Assembly (NCBI RefSeq): GCF_024435355.1
Contig: NZ_JAMJWG010000019.1
Span: forward strand, 62,001-126,000
Source: Streptomyces odontomachi
GTDB lineage: Bacteria; Actinomycetota; Actinomycetes; Streptomycetales; Streptomycetaceae
Reading direction: 5' to 3'
Length of the DNA: 64,000 nt
Shown: positions 42,242 through 50,920 of the stretch, one piece after another
How the letters are laid out: every line of letters starts with the position of its first letter
Position numbering within the stretch: the first letter of the stretch is position 1
Translations under genes and position numbers: made by a program
Notes under the pieces: model-generated
Told to the model about the DNA's origin: nothing
The model's input: the letters and a program-made list of their open reading frames with translations, nothing else
Databases searched by the model: none

Positions 42242-45200
42242 TCACGCCGGAGGCTGCGGGGCGGGGTCGGGCGGTTGCAGGGCCAGGACGGAAGGGACGC
42301 GGTCAGGGGCGGCCAGGCGCAGCAGGCCGAAGCCGATTCCGGCCACGCCCACCATCAGGGACGGACTGTGCACGCCGCGCGGCATGCCGCACACCCAGCC
42401 GCGTTCCTCCAGGCCGTCCAGGATCACGGCGGCGTGCCGCAGCGCCGCGTCCCGTGCGGCCTCGCCCGCCAGCAGCAGGACGTCCGCGTTGCCCAGGTCG
42501 CCGTGGCAGAGCGAGAAGTTGCCTCCGAATCCGTCCCGGACCACGGTGGCCAGGGCCGTCGCACGCTCTTCGGGTAGCCGCGTGACGTCGTCCAGGAGGG
42601 CGCACAGTTCGATGCGTGCCAGGGCGATGCCCGCGGCCCCGTGGCACCAGTAGACGGGATGGGACGGCCCGTCCGGCGAACCGTCCATGCGTACGTCGCG
42701 CCAGTTTCCGGCGTCGGCGTCGAAGAGGGTGTGCTCGTAGTCGAGTGCTGCGCGTGCCAGGGTGGGCAGCCGTTCGTCGCCGAGCACGGTCCCCGCCCGG
42801 CCGAGCGCCCAGGCGATGCCGGACGCGCCGTGCGCGAATCCCGCGAGCGGTCTCTTGACGGTCTCGGCCAGCGCCCGCGGCACCCAGCCGACCCCGCCCG
42901 CCGGCTGGGGCACCGCGCTGTCCACCAGCCGGTCGGCGCAGCGCGCGAGAGCATCGGTCACCGCCGCGCCGGGGCGCAGGGCCGCCCAGGCGGCCAGCCC
43001 TGCGATGGTGCCCGCGCAGCCCCCGATGACGTCGTAGGAATCGTCGCCGCCCGCGGTGGCGGCCACCCGGGCGACGACGGTGGCGGCGAGCGCGTCCAGT
43101 TCGGCGTCGGGCCGGTGGGCGGTCAGGTGGGCCAGGGTGTACAGGATGCCTCCGGCGCCGCTGGTGCCGCCGGTGAGCCGGTCGGCGCGGCGTCGGATCT
43201 GCCGGCGCAGGGTGGCACCGGCGGCCAGCGCCGCCCGTCGGTGGGCCGGCTCGCCGGTGAGGCGGGCCAGGTGGTGGAGGAAGAGGGTGATGCCGGCGGT
43301 GCCGCTGTAGAGGTCCGGGCCGAGTTCCGCCGGGACCCACCGGCCCGGCGGCACCCAGTTGGGGCCGATCCAGGCCAGGTCGGCCGGTCCGCGGTGGGCC
43401 CGGTCGAGCAGGTGGTCGGCGGCCTCGACGGCCTTGGCCAGGGCGCGGGCGCGGATCGTGTCGGGTTCCGGCGCCTCGGCGGGCGGCCGGGGTGCGCGGG
43501 CGGCGGATGCGGGGCGTGGCTCGCCGGCGCCGGCGGCCGTGGTCACCGACAGGCGGAGCAGTTGGCGCTGGTGTGCCAGGTCTTGCGTGCCGAGGCCGGC
43601 CAGCTTGTCGAGCGCGGCGTCGAGTGCGGGGCGGTCGATGACGGCCGGGATCAGGGCGCCGGTGGAGGAGCGCGCGTCGGTGCTGTCGGGGCGCACGGTG
43701 AACAGGGGGATGTCGTTGTTCCGCAGGTCGGCGCGTTCGTGGGCCAGGAAGGCGGCGGCGCTGTCCTCCCAGGCGGCCAGCGCCCACAGCCGGTCGAGGT
43801 GCCGTTCCTGGTCGAGGGCGTCGCGCAGCAGGTCGGGATGGTGGGCGGCGGACAGCAGGCTGCGGTACTCGAGGGTGTCACGGCGCAGCAGCCGCGTCTG
43901 GTCGGCGGCGAAGGCCCGCAGCAGACCGCGCACCGCCGGTTTGGCGCCGGCCATGGCGGTGTACGCCTCGGTGAACCCGGCGTCCAGGTCGTCCACGAAG
44001 TCCGCCAACCTCAGTGGCCGGTCGGCGGGGACGGGGCGGCTGTCGGCGGCCTGGACCTCCGCGGGCGCGTAGCCGATGTGCATCGTGTCGGTGCCGGCCT
44101 CGGCGACCTGCGGGACGGCCCGCGGGGGCAGCCGGGCGGGGTCCCAGCCGAGCGCGGACAGGTCGGTGCCGCCGTTGCCGTTCTCGTCCCACATCCGCTG
44201 CGGCAGCAGGCCCGACCGCAGCAACGAGTGGGCGGCGTCCTGGCGCGCCAGGCGCTCGGAGACGGACAGGTCCTTGGCGGGTTCGCGCAGATCGGGGTGG
44301 AGCAGCGCCTCCAGGTCGACGAGCACCGGCTGGTCGCCGACGGCGATGAGGTTCTGCGCGTGGCAGTCGACCGCGTCCAGCACGTACAGCAGTGCGGCCA
44401 GCACACCGGCGCGGTGGTAGAAGGCCCGGAGTTCCGCATGGTCGCGGCAGTGCCGGGCGGTCACATGAGCCATCCAGCCGTAGCCGTCACCGGGCAGCTG
44501 GTCCACCTCGAGCAGCGGCAGCTTAAGCTGCGGGTTGAGCCATCGCAGCAGGTCCTGGAAGTGCACGTCGACGTCGATCGGGCGCGGCTTGTAGACGATG
44601 TGCGTGCCGTCCGCGAAACGCACGCCGGTGACGCTGGCGCCGCCACGGTGGGCGTCACCGAGGCCGGTACGTATCTCGGTCACCCGGCCGAGCGGGGCGC
44701 CCGCGGCGAACACGGCGGAGATCCTGGGCAGGTCGGCGGCGAGCCGGCGGACGAACGTCAGGTGGGTGCCGGTCCACTGCTCGGCGGCCACCGTCAGCCG
44801 GCGGGCCAGCACCGGGTATTCGGCCAGCAGCCGCACCGCCTCGGCGGGGTCGCCGAGCCGGCTGACGAAGTCGAGGTAGCGCTCGCGCGGCGTGCCGCCG
44901 GTCAGCCGGCCGGTGAGCCGGGCGACATGCAGCTCCACGGTCACGGCACGCAGCGCCATCGCGTGCGCGGCGGCGGTCAGGGACGGCACCAACTGCGCGG
45001 TGATCCCCTCCGGGGTGCCGAGCGGGGTCGGCCCGAGAGCCGCGATGCCTTCGCACAGCCGATCGCGGGCGGTGGCCAGCAGTGGGGCGACCACCACGGC
45101 GAACGCATCCCGGTCGGGGATCTCCAGCGCGCCTGGCGGCGGTGGGTCCTCGAAGGCCAGGGCGATCCGCCGCACCCATGGTTCCGGAGCGCCGAGCCGG

Positions 45201-45439
45201 TCGGCCAGCGCGTCCGGTGGCTCGGTCAACAGCCCGTGCAGCAGCTCGGGGTCCAGGTCGTCGCAGGCCAGCCGGCGCTCGAACCACCCGTCCTCGTCGA
45301 ACGGCCGCTGGGCCCGCCAGCGTGCCAGCGCCCGGTCGGCGCGCGGCCCGAGTGACGCGTCGACGGCCGATGCCCGGCCCCTGAGGCCCGGCGGCACGGC
45401 ACGCGCGGCCGCCCTGCGCAGCCGGGATGCGTCCACCAC
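42242..45439 (-). CDS. lanM: Class II lanthipeptide synthetase LanM
   Basis: A 1065-residue bifunctional synthetase. The DUF4135 dehydratase domain occupies about residues 110-490, with VYKPRPIDVDVHFQDLL and AVDCHAQNLIAVG. The LanC-like cyclase covers about 690-1050. Zinc ligands are Cys932 in YWCHGAAGI and Cys978-His979 in SLCHGDLGN; the GFAHGASGIAWAL repeat is also present. It dehydrates Ser/Thr of the precursor and adds Cys thiols to form thioether rings. GAGGGGG lies about 9 bases before GTG 45439. Its substrate is encoded 72 bp upstream. No transporter, protease or immunity gene lies next to it. Confidence 0.93.
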   Translation of the reverse strand: MVDASRLRRAAARAVPPGLRGRASAVDASLGPRADRALARWRAQRPFDEDGWFERRLACDDLDPELLHGLLTEPPDALADRLGAPEPWVRRIALAFEDPPPPGALEIPDRDAFAVVVAPLLATARDRLCEGIAALGPTPLGTPEGITAQLVPSLTAAAHAMALRAVTVELHVARLTGRLTGGTPRERYLDFVSRLGDPAEAVRLLAEYPVLARRLTVAAEQWTGTHLTFVRRLAADLPRISAVFAAGAPLGRVTEIRTGLGDAHRGGASVTGVRFADGTHIVYKPRPIDVDVHFQDLLRWLNPQLKLPLLEVDQLPGDGYGWMAHVTARHCRDHAELRAFYHRAGVLAALLYVLDAVDCHAQNLIAVGDQPVLVDLEALLHPDLREPAKDLSVSERLARQDAAHSLLRSGLLPQRMWDENGNGGTDLSALGWDPARLPPRAVPQVAEAGTDTMHIGYAPAEVQAADSRPVPADRPLRLADFVDDLDAGFTEAYTAMAGAKPAVRGLLRAFAADQTRLLRRDTLEYRSLLSAAHHPDLLRDALDQERHLDRLWALAAWEDSAAAFLAHERADLRNNDIPLFTVRPDSTDARSSTGALIPAVIDRPALDAALDKLAGLGTQDLAHQRQLLRLSVTTAAGAGEPRPASAARAPRPPAEAPEPDTIRARALAKAVEAADHLLDRAHRGPADLAWIGPNWVPPGRWVPAELGPDLYSGTAGITLFLHHLARLTGEPAHRRAALAAGATLRRQIRRRADRLTGGTSGAGGILYTLAHLTAHRPDAELDALAATVVARVAATAGGDDSYDVIGGCAGTIAGLAAWAALRPGAAVTDALARCADRLVDSAVPQPAGGVGWVPRALAETVKRPLAGFAHGASGIAWALGRAGTVLGDERLPTLARAALDYEHTLFDADAGNWRDVRMDGSPDGPSHPVYWCHGAAGIALARIELCALLDDVTRLPEERATALATVVRDGFGGNFSLCHGDLGNADVLLLAGEAARDAALRHAAVILDGLEERGWVCGMPRGVHSPSLMVGVAGIGFGLLRLAAPDRVPSVLALQPPDPAPQPPA

Positions 45440-45471
45440 GGCGCGGTCCCCCTCGTCGGCAGAAAGCGGGA

Positions 45472-45499
45472 CGCCGCACCTCCGGGTGGAGGTGCGGCG
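45472..45499 (-). terminator. 12-bp perfect hairpin between lanA and lanM
   Basis: CGCCGCACCTCC (45472-45483) and GGAGGTGCGGCG (45488-45499) form a perfect 12-bp stem with a 4-base loop in the 72-bp gap. It begins 13 bp after the precursor stop. It likely acts as a partial terminator or a 3' stabiliser, giving much more precursor mRNA than synthetase mRNA. Confidence 0.75.
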
Positions 45500-45511
45500 C
45501 GTGTCGGCGGG

Positions 45512-45691
45512 TCAGTAACTACACATGCGCGCACAACTGGAGTACGTCTCGCAGGTGTTGGCCGCCTGCCCGGCGGACACGTAGACCTCGCCGGCCGGGT
45601 CCCCCGCCGGGTGCCATGCGTGTTCTTCCGCGAGGCCCTGCCGGAAGTCCGCATCCTTGAGCGCACGAACCTGTTCTGCCGTCGTCAGCAC
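45512..45691 (-). CDS. lanA: Class II lanthipeptide precursor peptide
   Basis: A 59-residue peptide directly upstream of lanM. The leader (residues 1 to about 40) has the pattern LKDADFRQGLAEE...DPAGEV, close to mersacidin/lichenicidin-type leaders. The C-terminal part NTCETYSSCARMCSY holds three Cys (47, 53, 57) and several Ser/Thr (46, 49, 51, 52, 58), enough for up to three thioether rings. The usual double-Gly cleavage site and the acidic SDEELDAV stretch before it are missing; VSAGQA is the nearest candidate. GTG 45691 is chosen because GGGAGG lies 4 bases upstream; GTG 45703 would overlap that site. Confidence 0.85.
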   Translation of the reverse strand: MLTTAEQVRALKDADFRQGLAEEHAWHPAGDPAGEVYVSAGQAANTCETYSSCARMCSY

Positions 45692-45875
45692 GGCGCCTCC
45701 CACATTCAGTTCGTATCCCCGAATTGTCGTTCGGACGGCTCATCATCGCAGCGCCGATCGCTCCCGCACCAGTAGGCGTGCCGCACTCACACCACAGGTG
45801 GACGCGCGTCAAGTCGCCTACGGCAACGGATTCCTGATGCCGACTCACACCCGTCACCAAAGCTGCGAAAAGAGT

Positions 45876-45904
45876 TTGGCATGAACACTTCCATTGGACA
45901 GGAT
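45876..45904 (+). promoter_or_regulatory. Promoter of the SGNH hydrolase gene
   Basis: TTGGCA (45876-45881) and CAGGAT (45899-45904) are 17 bp apart, 46 bp before the ATG. Confidence 0.5.
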
Positions 45905-45907
45905 CGC

Positions 45908-45927
45908 TTGCTACCAATGGGTAGCAA
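45908..45927. promoter_or_regulatory. Inverted repeat over the SGNH transcription start
   Basis: TTGCTACC-AATG-GGTAGCAA is a perfect 8-bp inverted repeat overlapping the predicted +1. It could be a repressor operator or a small 5' mRNA hairpin. Confidence 0.5.
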
Positions 45928-45950
45928 TCTTTCCTGACCAAGGAGATTCC

Positions 45951-46745
45951 ATGAAACTGAGACGGTCGTTGGCAGCGCTTGCCACGCTGGTCTTCGCCAC
46001 GGTGATCAGCCTGGTGCTCACCGGTCCGGCGCAGGCCGCCGGAGCCGTGTACGTCGCGCTCGGGGACTCGTACTCGTCCGGTAACGGCGCGGGCAACTAC
46101 GACAGCGCGAGCGGCGACTGCCACCGCAGCTTCAGCGCGTACCCCTACCTGTGGAAGAACGCCCACTCGCCGTCCTCGTTCAACGACGACGCCTGCTCCG
46201 GCGCGGTCACCACGGACGTGACCGGCAAGCAGCTCGGCCACCTCAGCTCCGCCACCACCCTGGTGTCCATCACCATCGGCGGCAACGACGCCGGCTTCGC
46301 CGACACCATGACCACCTGCGTCACCGGCAGCGACAGCGACTGCGTCAACCGCGTCAACCAGGCGGAGGCCTACGCCCAGAACACCCTGCCCGGCCGCCTG
46401 GACACGGTGTACAACGCCATCCACTCCAAGGCGCCCAACGCCAAGGTGGTCGTCCTCGGCTACCCGCGCATGTACAAGCTCGGCGTCTTCTGCATCGGCC
46501 TGTCGGACACCAAGCACAAGAAGATCGACGAGGCGGCCGACGCGCTCGACACCGTCATCGCCGCGCGTGCCGCCGCCCACGGCTTCGTCTTCGGCGACGT
46601 CCGCACCACCTTCGCCGGCCACGAGCTGTGCTCCGGCGACGACTGGCTGCACGCCCTGGTCGTCTCGCCCAGCTGGGAGACCTACCACCCCACCGCCACC
46701 GGCCACGCCAGCGGCTACTACCCGGTTCTGAACTCCAAGGCCTGA
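45951..46745 (+). CDS. Secreted SGNH/GDSL hydrolase (lipase/esterase)
   Basis: A 264-residue secreted hydrolase. The signal peptide has a basic start (MKLRRS), a hydrophobic core and a likely cut after AQA. SGNH blocks are seen: block I VALGDSYSSGNG with nucleophile Ser, block III IGGNDAGF, and the catalytic His near the C-terminus in TYHPTATGH. Six Cys at mature positions fit the three disulfides of Streptomyces extracellular lipases. AAGGAG lies 5 bases before the ATG. It probably cleaves lipid or aryl esters outside the cell. Confidence 0.93.
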   Translation: MKLRRSLAALATLVFATVISLVLTGPAQAAGAVYVALGDSYSSGNGAGNYDSASGDCHRSFSAYPYLWKNAHSPSSFNDDACSGAVTTDVTGKQLGHLSSATTLVSITIGGNDAGFADTMTTCVTGSDSDCVNRVNQAEAYAQNTLPGRLDTVYNAIHSKAPNAKVVVLGYPRMYKLGVFCIGLSDTKHKKIDEAADALDTVIAARAAAHGFVFGDVRTTFAGHELCSGDDWLHALVVSPSWETYHPTATGHASGYYPVLNSKA

Positions 46746-46789
46746 TCGCCCGGCCGATCAACCACCGGCACGAACCGGAACGCACTTCG

Positions 46790-46818
46790 GAGCCCCTGCC
46801 CGCGAGGGACAGGGGCTC
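46790..46818 (+). terminator. Terminator after the SGNH hydrolase
   Basis: GAGCCCCTG (46790-46798) pairs perfectly with CAGGGGCTC (46810-46818); the loop can add three more G-C pairs around GCGA with one bulged A. It lies 45 bp after the stop. Confidence 0.75.
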
Positions 46819-46958
46819 ATCCGCGTCAACATCCCCCAGCACGGACGCTCTTCAGACCGATGACGAACGAGCGACCGCACGCCGTACCTACAATGGCGCC
46901 CCCGGTCATGCGGCCACGCCCGACGGTCCGGGCGACGACGTGATGAGGGGGACACGAC

Positions 46959-49900
46959 GTGACCACGACGGGGAACTCCTCGGGGGACTCCTCAGGCCCG
47001 GCCCCCGCCCACCAGCACACCAGCGCCCCCGGGCCCGCCGCCCCGACGGGCCAGAGCGCCCTGCTGCCGAAGCTCACCTGGCTGGCGGCCATCCTGCTAC
47101 CGCCCTCGGCGGTGGCCGGGGTCTGGCGGGACGTGGTGCGCCACCATGTCGTGCTCGCCTGCGGGGGGTTCCTGCTCTACTGGGTGATTCTGACGGCCGG
47201 AAAGTTCGCCGTGGACTTCGTCCGCGATCTCGTGCTGCGCAGACGTGCAGGCTGGCTGGAGAGCGCGGACCAACACCTCGCCCGCCTGTTCAGCGGCTTC
47301 GACCGTACGTACAAGGAGTACCTCGCCGCGAGCATGCGGTTCATGGACCAGAGGGGGCTGTCGGTCATCGGGCCCTTCGCCCCGGAACTCGACGAGGTCT
47401 TCGTGGACGTGAGCCTGGCGCTCCAGGCCCCCGGACGGATCGCAGCGGACCTGCTGGGCGCAGCGGGCCCCGTGGCCATGGCGGGCGGAACGGACGAGCG
47501 CAGGTACATCGGTGACTTCCTGGACCGGCCGGAGCCCCGGGTGCTGGCCATCGTCGGGGCACCCGGTACCGGTAAGACCACCCTGCTGCGGCATGTGGCC
47601 CGCCGTGCCTGCCTGGCCGCCCCCGCGGACCGGCAGCGTGGCGTGCCGGCGCTGCTGTACTTACGCAGCCTGGTCACCGAGCTGGCCGAGAACCCCCGGC
47701 TCACCCTGGCCGAGGCGATCAGGTCCGGGCTGGGGCAGCGGATCAGCGACGGCGAACCCCCCGGCTGGTTCGAGGCCCGGCTGAGCACCGGCGACTGCGT
47801 GGTGCTGCTGGACGGACTCGACGAGGTGGCCGAAGAGAGCATGCGGCACACCCTCGTCGCCTGGGTGGAGCAGCAGATCAGCAGCTACCCGCAGAACGAC
47901 TACGTCCTCACCTCCCGGCCACACGGCTACCGCAGCGCGCCGGTGGAGGGCGCCACCGTGCTCCAGACGCGGCACTTCACCGAGCAGCAGGTGTCCGACT
48001 TCATCGGCAAGTGGTACCTGGCGGTCGAACAGCACGCCCGGCACGACGCGGACTCCACGGCAACGGCCATCCGGCTCCGCGCCGAGGAGGGCGCCGCAGA
48101 CCTCCAGGCCCGGCTACGGGCCACTCCCCATCTCTACGACCTCACGGTCAACCCGCTCCTGCTGACGATGATCGCGAACGTCCACCGCTACCGCGGTGCG
48201 CTCCCCGGCACCCGCGCCGACCTGTACCGCGAGATCTGCCAGGCGATGCTCTGGCGACGGCAGGCGTCGAAACGGCTCGTGGTGGAGCCGCGCGGCACGC
48301 AGAAGGAGACCGTGCTGCGGGGGCTCGCCTTCGCCATGATGGAACGCCGGACCGCCGTCGTCTCACGGTACGACTGCGTGGACATCCTCGGCGGGATACT
48401 GCCGCGGATATCCGAGTCGCTCACCGCCGAGGAGTTCCTGACCGACGTCGGCACCAGCGGCCTGCTGCTGGAGCGGGAGAACGGCGTCTTCGCCTTCGCC
48501 CACTTCACGATCCAGGAATACCTGGCGGCCGAGCACATCCGCGACAAGGGACTCAGCCGGCTGCTGGCCGAAGCGGTCGACGACGACTGGTGGCGCGAGT
48601 GCACCCTGCTCTACTCGGCCGGCGCCGACGTCGGACCGATCGTGGCCGCCTGCCTGCACTCGGGCACCATCACGGCCCTCGCGCTGGCCTTCGACTGCGC
48701 AGACGAGGGCAACGAACTCGATCCCGAACTGCGTGCCCGGCTGAACGATCTGCTACGCCGCTCCTCCTCGGCGGACATGACGGCCGAGGAACGGCGCCTG
48801 ATGAACGGCGTGCTGGTCACCCGCCGGCTGCGCCACGTGCTGCGGACGGCTGACGACGGCCGGTTGTGCGCATCGCCGGTGGATCCGGACGTGTACGGGC
48901 GCTATCTGCTGGACCGCGCCGAGCACGGAGCGCGCCGGCCGGACTCCGCATCCGCGGCGGGCGAGCCCGGACGTCCCGTCACCGGAGTCCGCGGCCAGGA
49001 CGCGCTCGCGTTTGTCGGCTGGCTGAACGACCTGGTCGGGGGCGAGTCCCGCTATCGGCTGCCCACCGTCGAGGAGGCCCGGGATCCTGCGGTACGCGGC
49101 ATCCTCAGTCCACCGGCGCCCGCCGCGGCCCATGGCAGGGCTGATGCCGGTGACCAAGGCGGCTACAGCTTCTGGTGTATCGACGAAAGCGGCGGTGCGG
49201 AGCGGCCTCAGCTGTGGGTGCCGCCCGGGGTGAACGAACCGCGGTCCCTGCCGACGCGGGAGCTCACGGGCCGGATCCACGAGGACTTCGCCGGTTTCCG
49301 GTATGTCCTGGCCACGCTTGTCGCGCTGCGCGCCCATGCCGCGTTGGCCGTCATGTCGTCGTGCCTGCGGGGGGCCGACGGCTCCGCCGAAGCCGGTTCG
49401 GTCCTCGCCCACGTCTTGGCCCTCTTGGAGGACCTCGCCGTCAACGAGTCGCGGTACGCCGATGCCTTTCTGGAGATCGGGAGCAGAGCAGTCCTCGACG
49501 TGGAGTTCGCACGCGTGCGCGCCGTGGCGGCGGAACTGTCCAGGCGGGAAGACCCGTTGTCCGACGGGGATCTCCCCCTGGTTCTCGCGGAGGACGTGGT
49601 ACGTGAGCTGTCGGCGCTGGCCGAGACCCTGGCATCCCATCCACTGGTCGCGGAACTCGGGATCACCGTCCAGGCGGCAGTCAAGCTCAGGGACCGCCTC
49701 GCCCAAGGCAGGGCGCCGGTCCTGGAACCTCTGGTCAGGCGGGTGACGTCAGCCGACATGACGGGCGGGGCCCTGCACGCCTCGAACGATCCGGTCGTCG
49801 TGGCCAGGTCTGCCGTCTATCGGCTGGCCACAGGGCGGGTGCTGCCGCTGGCCGCAGCGCAGTTCTCGGCCCGGATCCACACGGAGTCGGCACTCGGTAC

Positions 49901-50363
49901 GCAAAGTCCGTGGGCAGTCTTCCTGGATGCCCTCACCCGCTTTCACCTGCCCGAGTACCCGTCGTCCCGTTCGGTGGTCGTCGACCCGGACGAACTCCTG
50001 GACGCTCTCCCCGGGGTCCTCAGGGAGTTGGCGAACGCCACGGCGGAGCACCCCTCTGCCGTGTGGTTCGACAAACTGCTCCGCACGGTGTGGGCCCACG
50101 TCCTCCCCATCCTGCGGCGCGATCGCCCACCGCAGGGTCCCGACCTGCAAAAGGCCCGCTTGGCGGTGGCCTGTCTCGCCGCGGAGGAACACCTGCGCGT
50201 GGTGCAGCCGGGCACGGACGACCTCAACACGGACGGAACCGGACTGGCACGGCGCGACCTCACCGAGCCGCTCCGCCGCACCGCCGCCGCCCTCACCTGG
50301 CTGGAAGACCGCCACACCGGCGCCAGGCCGGCGACCGAGGCCATCGTCCTGGCCGTCGACTGA
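46959..50363 (+). CDS. Membrane-anchored NACHT NTPase with FGE-like remnant
   Basis: A 1134-residue STAND-type ATPase. Two hydrophobic segments lie near residues 36-56 and 67-87. The NACHT domain starts at about residue 195 with Walker A GAPGTGKTTLL and Walker B VVLLDGLDEV (about residue 281). VLTSRPHG (sensor) and FAHFTIQEYLAAEHI (winged-helix end) follow. At about 675-750 the stretch ALAFVGWLNDLVGGESRYRLPTVEEARD, then YSFWCIDE, resembles a reduced formylglycine-generating-enzyme fold. The C-terminal ~350 residues are helical and unknown. Leu235 is coded by TTA (47661-47663), the bldA-dependent codon. The start is GTG 46959 with GAGGGGG upstream. Possibly a signalling or phage-defence sensor. 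Confidence 0.85.
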   Translation: MTTTGNSSGDSSGPAPAHQHTSAPGPAAPTGQSALLPKLTWLAAILLPPSAVAGVWRDVVRHHVVLACGGFLLYWVILTAGKFAVDFVRDLVLRRRAGWLESADQHLARLFSGFDRTYKEYLAASMRFMDQRGLSVIGPFAPELDEVFVDVSLALQAPGRIAADLLGAAGPVAMAGGTDERRYIGDFLDRPEPRVLAIVGAPGTGKTTLLRHVARRACLAAPADRQRGVPALLYLRSLVTELAENPRLTLAEAIRSGLGQRISDGEPPGWFEARLSTGDCVVLLDGLDEVAEESMRHTLVAWVEQQISSYPQNDYVLTSRPHGYRSAPVEGATVLQTRHFTEQQVSDFIGKWYLAVEQHARHDADSTATAIRLRAEEGAADLQARLRATPHLYDLTVNPLLLTMIANVHRYRGALPGTRADLYREICQAMLWRRQASKRLVVEPRGTQKETVLRGLAFAMMERRTAVVSRYDCVDILGGILPRISESLTAEEFLTDVGTSGLLLERENGVFAFAHFTIQEYLAAEHIRDKGLSRLLAEAVDDDWWRECTLLYSAGADVGPIVAACLHSGTITALALAFDCADEGNELDPELRARLNDLLRRSSSADMTAEERRLMNGVLVTRRLRHVLRTADDGRLCASPVDPDVYGRYLLDRAEHGARRPDSASAAGEPGRPVTGVRGQDALAFVGWLNDLVGGESRYRLPTVEEARDPAVRGILSPPAPAAAHGRADAGDQGGYSFWCIDESGGAERPQLWVPPGVNEPRSLPTRELTGRIHEDFAGFRYVLATLVALRAHAALAVMSSCLRGADGSAEAGSVLAHVLALLEDLAVNESRYADAFLEIGSRAVLDVEFARVRAVAAELSRREDPLSDGDLPLVLAEDVVRELSALAETLASHPLVAELGITVQAAVKLRDRLAQGRAPVLEPLVRRVTSADMTGGALHASNDPVVVARSAVYRLATGRVLPLAAAQFSARIHTESALGTQSPWAVFLDALTRFHLPEYPSSRSVVVDPDELLDALPGVLRELANATAEHPSAVWFDKLLRTVWAHVLPILRRDRPPQGPDLQKARLAVACLAAEEHLRVVQPGTDDLNTDGTGLARRDLTEPLRRTAAALTWLEDRHTGARPATEAIVLAVD

Positions 50364-50399
50364 GCGGGGCCCGCCGGACGCAGGGCCACGGACCGTGCC

Positions 50400-50879
50400 T
50401 CACCCCATCCGCCGCGCCCCCTCCTGAATCGCCTCCCGGATCCGGTGGTACGTCCCGCACCGGCACACGTTGCGGATGGCGTCCAGGTCGGCCTCGGTGA
50501 TGTCGCGGCCCTCCGCGCGAGCTCGGCGCACCAGGTCCACCGCCGCCATGATCTGGCCGGGCTGGCAGTAGCCGCACTGGGCGACGTCGTTCTCCAGCCA
50601 GGCCTCCTGCATGGGGTGGAGTGCGGTGTCGACGGTGTCGGCGAGGCCCTCGATCGTGGTGACCTCGTCGTCGGGGCCGATGTCCTTCACCTGCACGGCG
50701 CACGGGTTGAACGCCTCGCCGTTGAGGTGGCTGGTGCAGGCCCGGCAGACCCGTAGGCCGCAGCCGTACTTGGGGCCGGTGACGCCAAGGCGGTCGCGGA
50801 GCACCCACAGCAGCCGTACGTCGTCCGCGACGTCGACGGTGACGCGCTTGCCGTTGAGGATGAAGGTCTGGTCGGGCAC
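50400..50879 (-). CDS. (2Fe-2S) subunit of a molybdenum hydroxylase (IorA/CoxS-like)
   Basis: A 159-residue iron-sulfur subunit. The plant-ferredoxin-type cluster ligands are in YGCGLRVCRACTSHLNGEAF ending NPC. The second cluster ligands are CGYCQPGQIM and RNVCRCGTYHRIREAI. The start is GTG 50879 with GGAAGGGG upstream, and it begins 41 bp after the large-subunit stop. It passes electrons from the Mo centre. The extra Arg/Val in the first motif instead of GQCGAC is typical of isoquinoline-oxidoreductase-like enzymes. Confidence 0.88.
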   Translation of the reverse strand: MPDQTFILNGKRVTVDVADDVRLLWVLRDRLGVTGPKYGCGLRVCRACTSHLNGEAFNPCAVQVKDIGPDDEVTTIEGLADTVDTALHPMQEAWLENDVAQCGYCQPGQIMAAVDLVRRARAEGRDITEADLDAIRNVCRCGTYHRIREAIQEGARRMG

Positions 50880-50920
50880 GGCGGCCCCTTCCGTTGAGTT
50901 CTCGGGCCAGGGCGTGGAGG

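Noticed and set aside
44520..44530. Possible TTA codon in lanM
   Set aside because: The TTA string is out of frame; the codons read CTT AAG (Leu-Lys).
42641..45355. 904-codon plus-strand frame opposite lanM
   Set aside because: Gly/Val/Gln-rich antisense shadow of the LanM gene with no family motifs.
45519..46706. Minus-strand frame covering the SGNH hydrolase
   Set aside because: Val/Gly/Asp-rich shadow, opposite a gene with a clear signal peptide and catalytic motifs.
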